Part shown: one piece after another, positions 13,344 through 14,211 of the stretch
How positions within the stretch are numbered: position 1 is the first letter of the stretch
Layout of the letters: each line of letters opens with the position of its first letter
Assembly: GCA_947459935.1 (NCBI GenBank)
Contig: CANHFN010000012.1
Location: 1 to 14,211, forward strand
From: Actinomycetota bacterium
Lineage (GTDB): Bacteria; Actinomycetota; Actinomycetes; Nanopelagicales; Nanopelagicaceae
Direction of reading: 5' to 3'
Length of the DNA stretch: 14,211 bases
Program-made: the position numbers and the translations under genes
Notes under the pieces: model-generated
What the model saw: only the letters and a program-made list of their open reading frames with translations
Database searches by the model: none
Told to the model about the DNA's origin: nothing

Positions 13344-14211
13344 ATGGAAATGCGATCCTTCTCCGACTACTTACGTAGCGTTGATGATGCTGCCCTTTTA
13401 AATCTATTTACAGCTCGGCCAGATTTAGTAACTCCCGTGCCACCCGATATCGCTTCCCTAGCTGTGCGCGCCTGTTCTGCGCCTAGTTTGGCAAGAGCAA
13501 TTGATTCTCTGAACTATTGGCAGTTCCAAGTTTTAGAAGCTGCCGCCTCATTAAACGAACCATTCTCTGAAAAAAACGTCATATCCCTGACAGAAAAAGA
13601 AGCGAAAAGTGCTTTGGAGCATCTCGTAACGATAGGTCTTATCTACCCATCAGATGATGGGTTGCGATTACCAACACAATTGCGCGATGTTATTGGTACA
13701 GAGCCAGCAGGTTTAGGGCCGGCATCACTTGCAAAGTTAAAACTTAGTGAATTAGATGATGCACCAATAGATGCAAAAAAGGTTTTAGAACGTTTGGTGT
13801 GGGGGCCTCCGCGAGGAAGTGTTGGAGATATAAAGAATCCTGGGCCTGGGGTTAATTGGCTACTTGATAAGAAGTTTTTAGTACCACTAGATCAGCGAAC
13901 AGTAGTTCTGCCTAGAGAAGTAGCAATCGCATTACGTGGTGGCAAGATCCACAAAGAACGATTCATCAAGCAACCAGAACTAAAAGGTGCAAGACGTGAC
14001 GATCGCCAAGTAAATCTTGCAGCGATTGCCAACGTTTCAACTGTTCTGCGATGGGTTGAAGAGTTACTAAATTTTTGGGCTGATGAGCCAGCAGATGCAT
14101 TACGTGCTGGTGGCCTAGGTGTCCGTGATTTAAAAATAGTTTCAACACATTTAGGCGTAGATGAGTCCTGCACAGCTTTTGTTGCCGAACTTGCATATCT
14201 TGCGTCATTGA
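13344..14211 (+). CDS. Helicase-associated (Helicase_C_3-like) protein, N-terminal part
   Basis: An open frame of 289 codons without a stop to the right edge, so the 3' end is missing. The N-terminus (MEMRSFSDYLRSVDDAALLNLFTARPDLVTPVPPD, split here as MRSFSDYLRS and DDAALLNLF) and the internal blocks LVWGPPRGS (residues 150-158) and VVLPREVAIALRGG match my memory of actinobacterial Rv0862c-like proteins. These carry a helicase-associated C-terminal domain and sit next to an XPB/Ssl2-type helicase gene. No Walker A or DEAD box is visible in the part seen. The region around 55-115 looks like a winged-helix unit (a helix pair, then GLIYPSDDGLRLP). ATG 13344 or the second ATG 13350 may be the start. 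If the parallel holds, an XPB-like DNA helicase gene should follow just outside the window, and this protein would be its partner in DNA repair; that is inference. Confidence 0.75.
   Translation, partial: MEMRSFSDYLRSVDDAALLNLFTARPDLVTPVPPDIASLAVRACSAPSLARAIDSLNYWQFQVLEAAASLNEPFSEKNVISLTEKEAKSALEHLVTIGLIYPSDDGLRLPTQLRDVIGTEPAGLGPASLAKLKLSELDDAPIDAKKVLERLVWGPPRGSVGDIKNPGPGVNWLLDKKFLVPLDQRTVVLPREVAIALRGGKIHKERFIKQPELKGARRDDRQVNLAAIANVSTVLRWVEELLNFWADEPADALRAGGLGVRDLKIVSTHLGVDESCTAFVAELAYLASL

Noticed and set aside
1..14211. Mobile elements, CRISPR arrays, tRNA/rRNA genes, riboswitches, toxin-antitoxin or defence systems
   Set aside because: Nearly every base lies in a recognised core gene; intergenic gaps are under 60 bp, and no repeat arrays, transposase motifs or tRNA-like folds were noticed.

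Overview
The window looks like a compact, core-metabolism region of a small-genome actinobacterium. MenG, MenD and MenA read like the mycobacterial and streptomycete proteins. The order histidine phosphatase, thioredoxin-like lipoprotein, CcdA, ResB, CcsB matches what I remember of the M. tuberculosis Rv0525-Rv0529 block. Moderate to low GC, almost no intergenic DNA, 1-8 bp gene overlaps and apparently leaderless starts would suit a streamlined freshwater lineage such as acI/Nanopelagicales, but that placement is inference.

Layout. 1-67 (-): 5' end of nuoA, which opens a complex I operon running off the left edge. 108-800 (-): menG. 859-2666 (+): bioY and menF, 2 bp apart. 2659-6041 (-): menB, menC, menD, transcribed in that order. 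6083-8244 (+): menE, menA and a small PLDc_N-type membrane protein. 8241-12485 (-): histidine phosphatase, resA/tlpA-like lipoprotein, ccdA, resB, ccsB as one tightly overlapped operon. 12536-13303 (+): a HAD-IB phosphatase. 13344 to the right edge (+): the N-terminal part of a helicase-associated (Helicase_C_3-like) protein.

How it fits together. MenF, MenD, MenC, MenE, MenB, MenA and MenG take chorismate to menaquinone. Only MenH and a DHNA-CoA thioesterase are missing locally. Menaquinone is the electron acceptor of the Nuo complex that starts at the left edge. The right-hand operon is a system II (Ccs/Res) cytochrome c maturation set: CcdA and the thioredoxin-like lipoprotein supply reductant for the haem-binding cysteines, and ResB/CcsB move and attach haem. 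The window is therefore mainly a respiratory-chain assembly locus, with a biotin transporter component inserted.

No mobile elements, CRISPR arrays, tRNA or rRNA genes, or gene-free stretches over 300 bases were seen. I found no clearly new system. The points worth a second look are promoter and start-site architecture, a type I MenB signature in an actinobacterium, the bioY-menF pairing, and two conserved but poorly understood small players (the PLDc_N protein and the histidine phosphatase).
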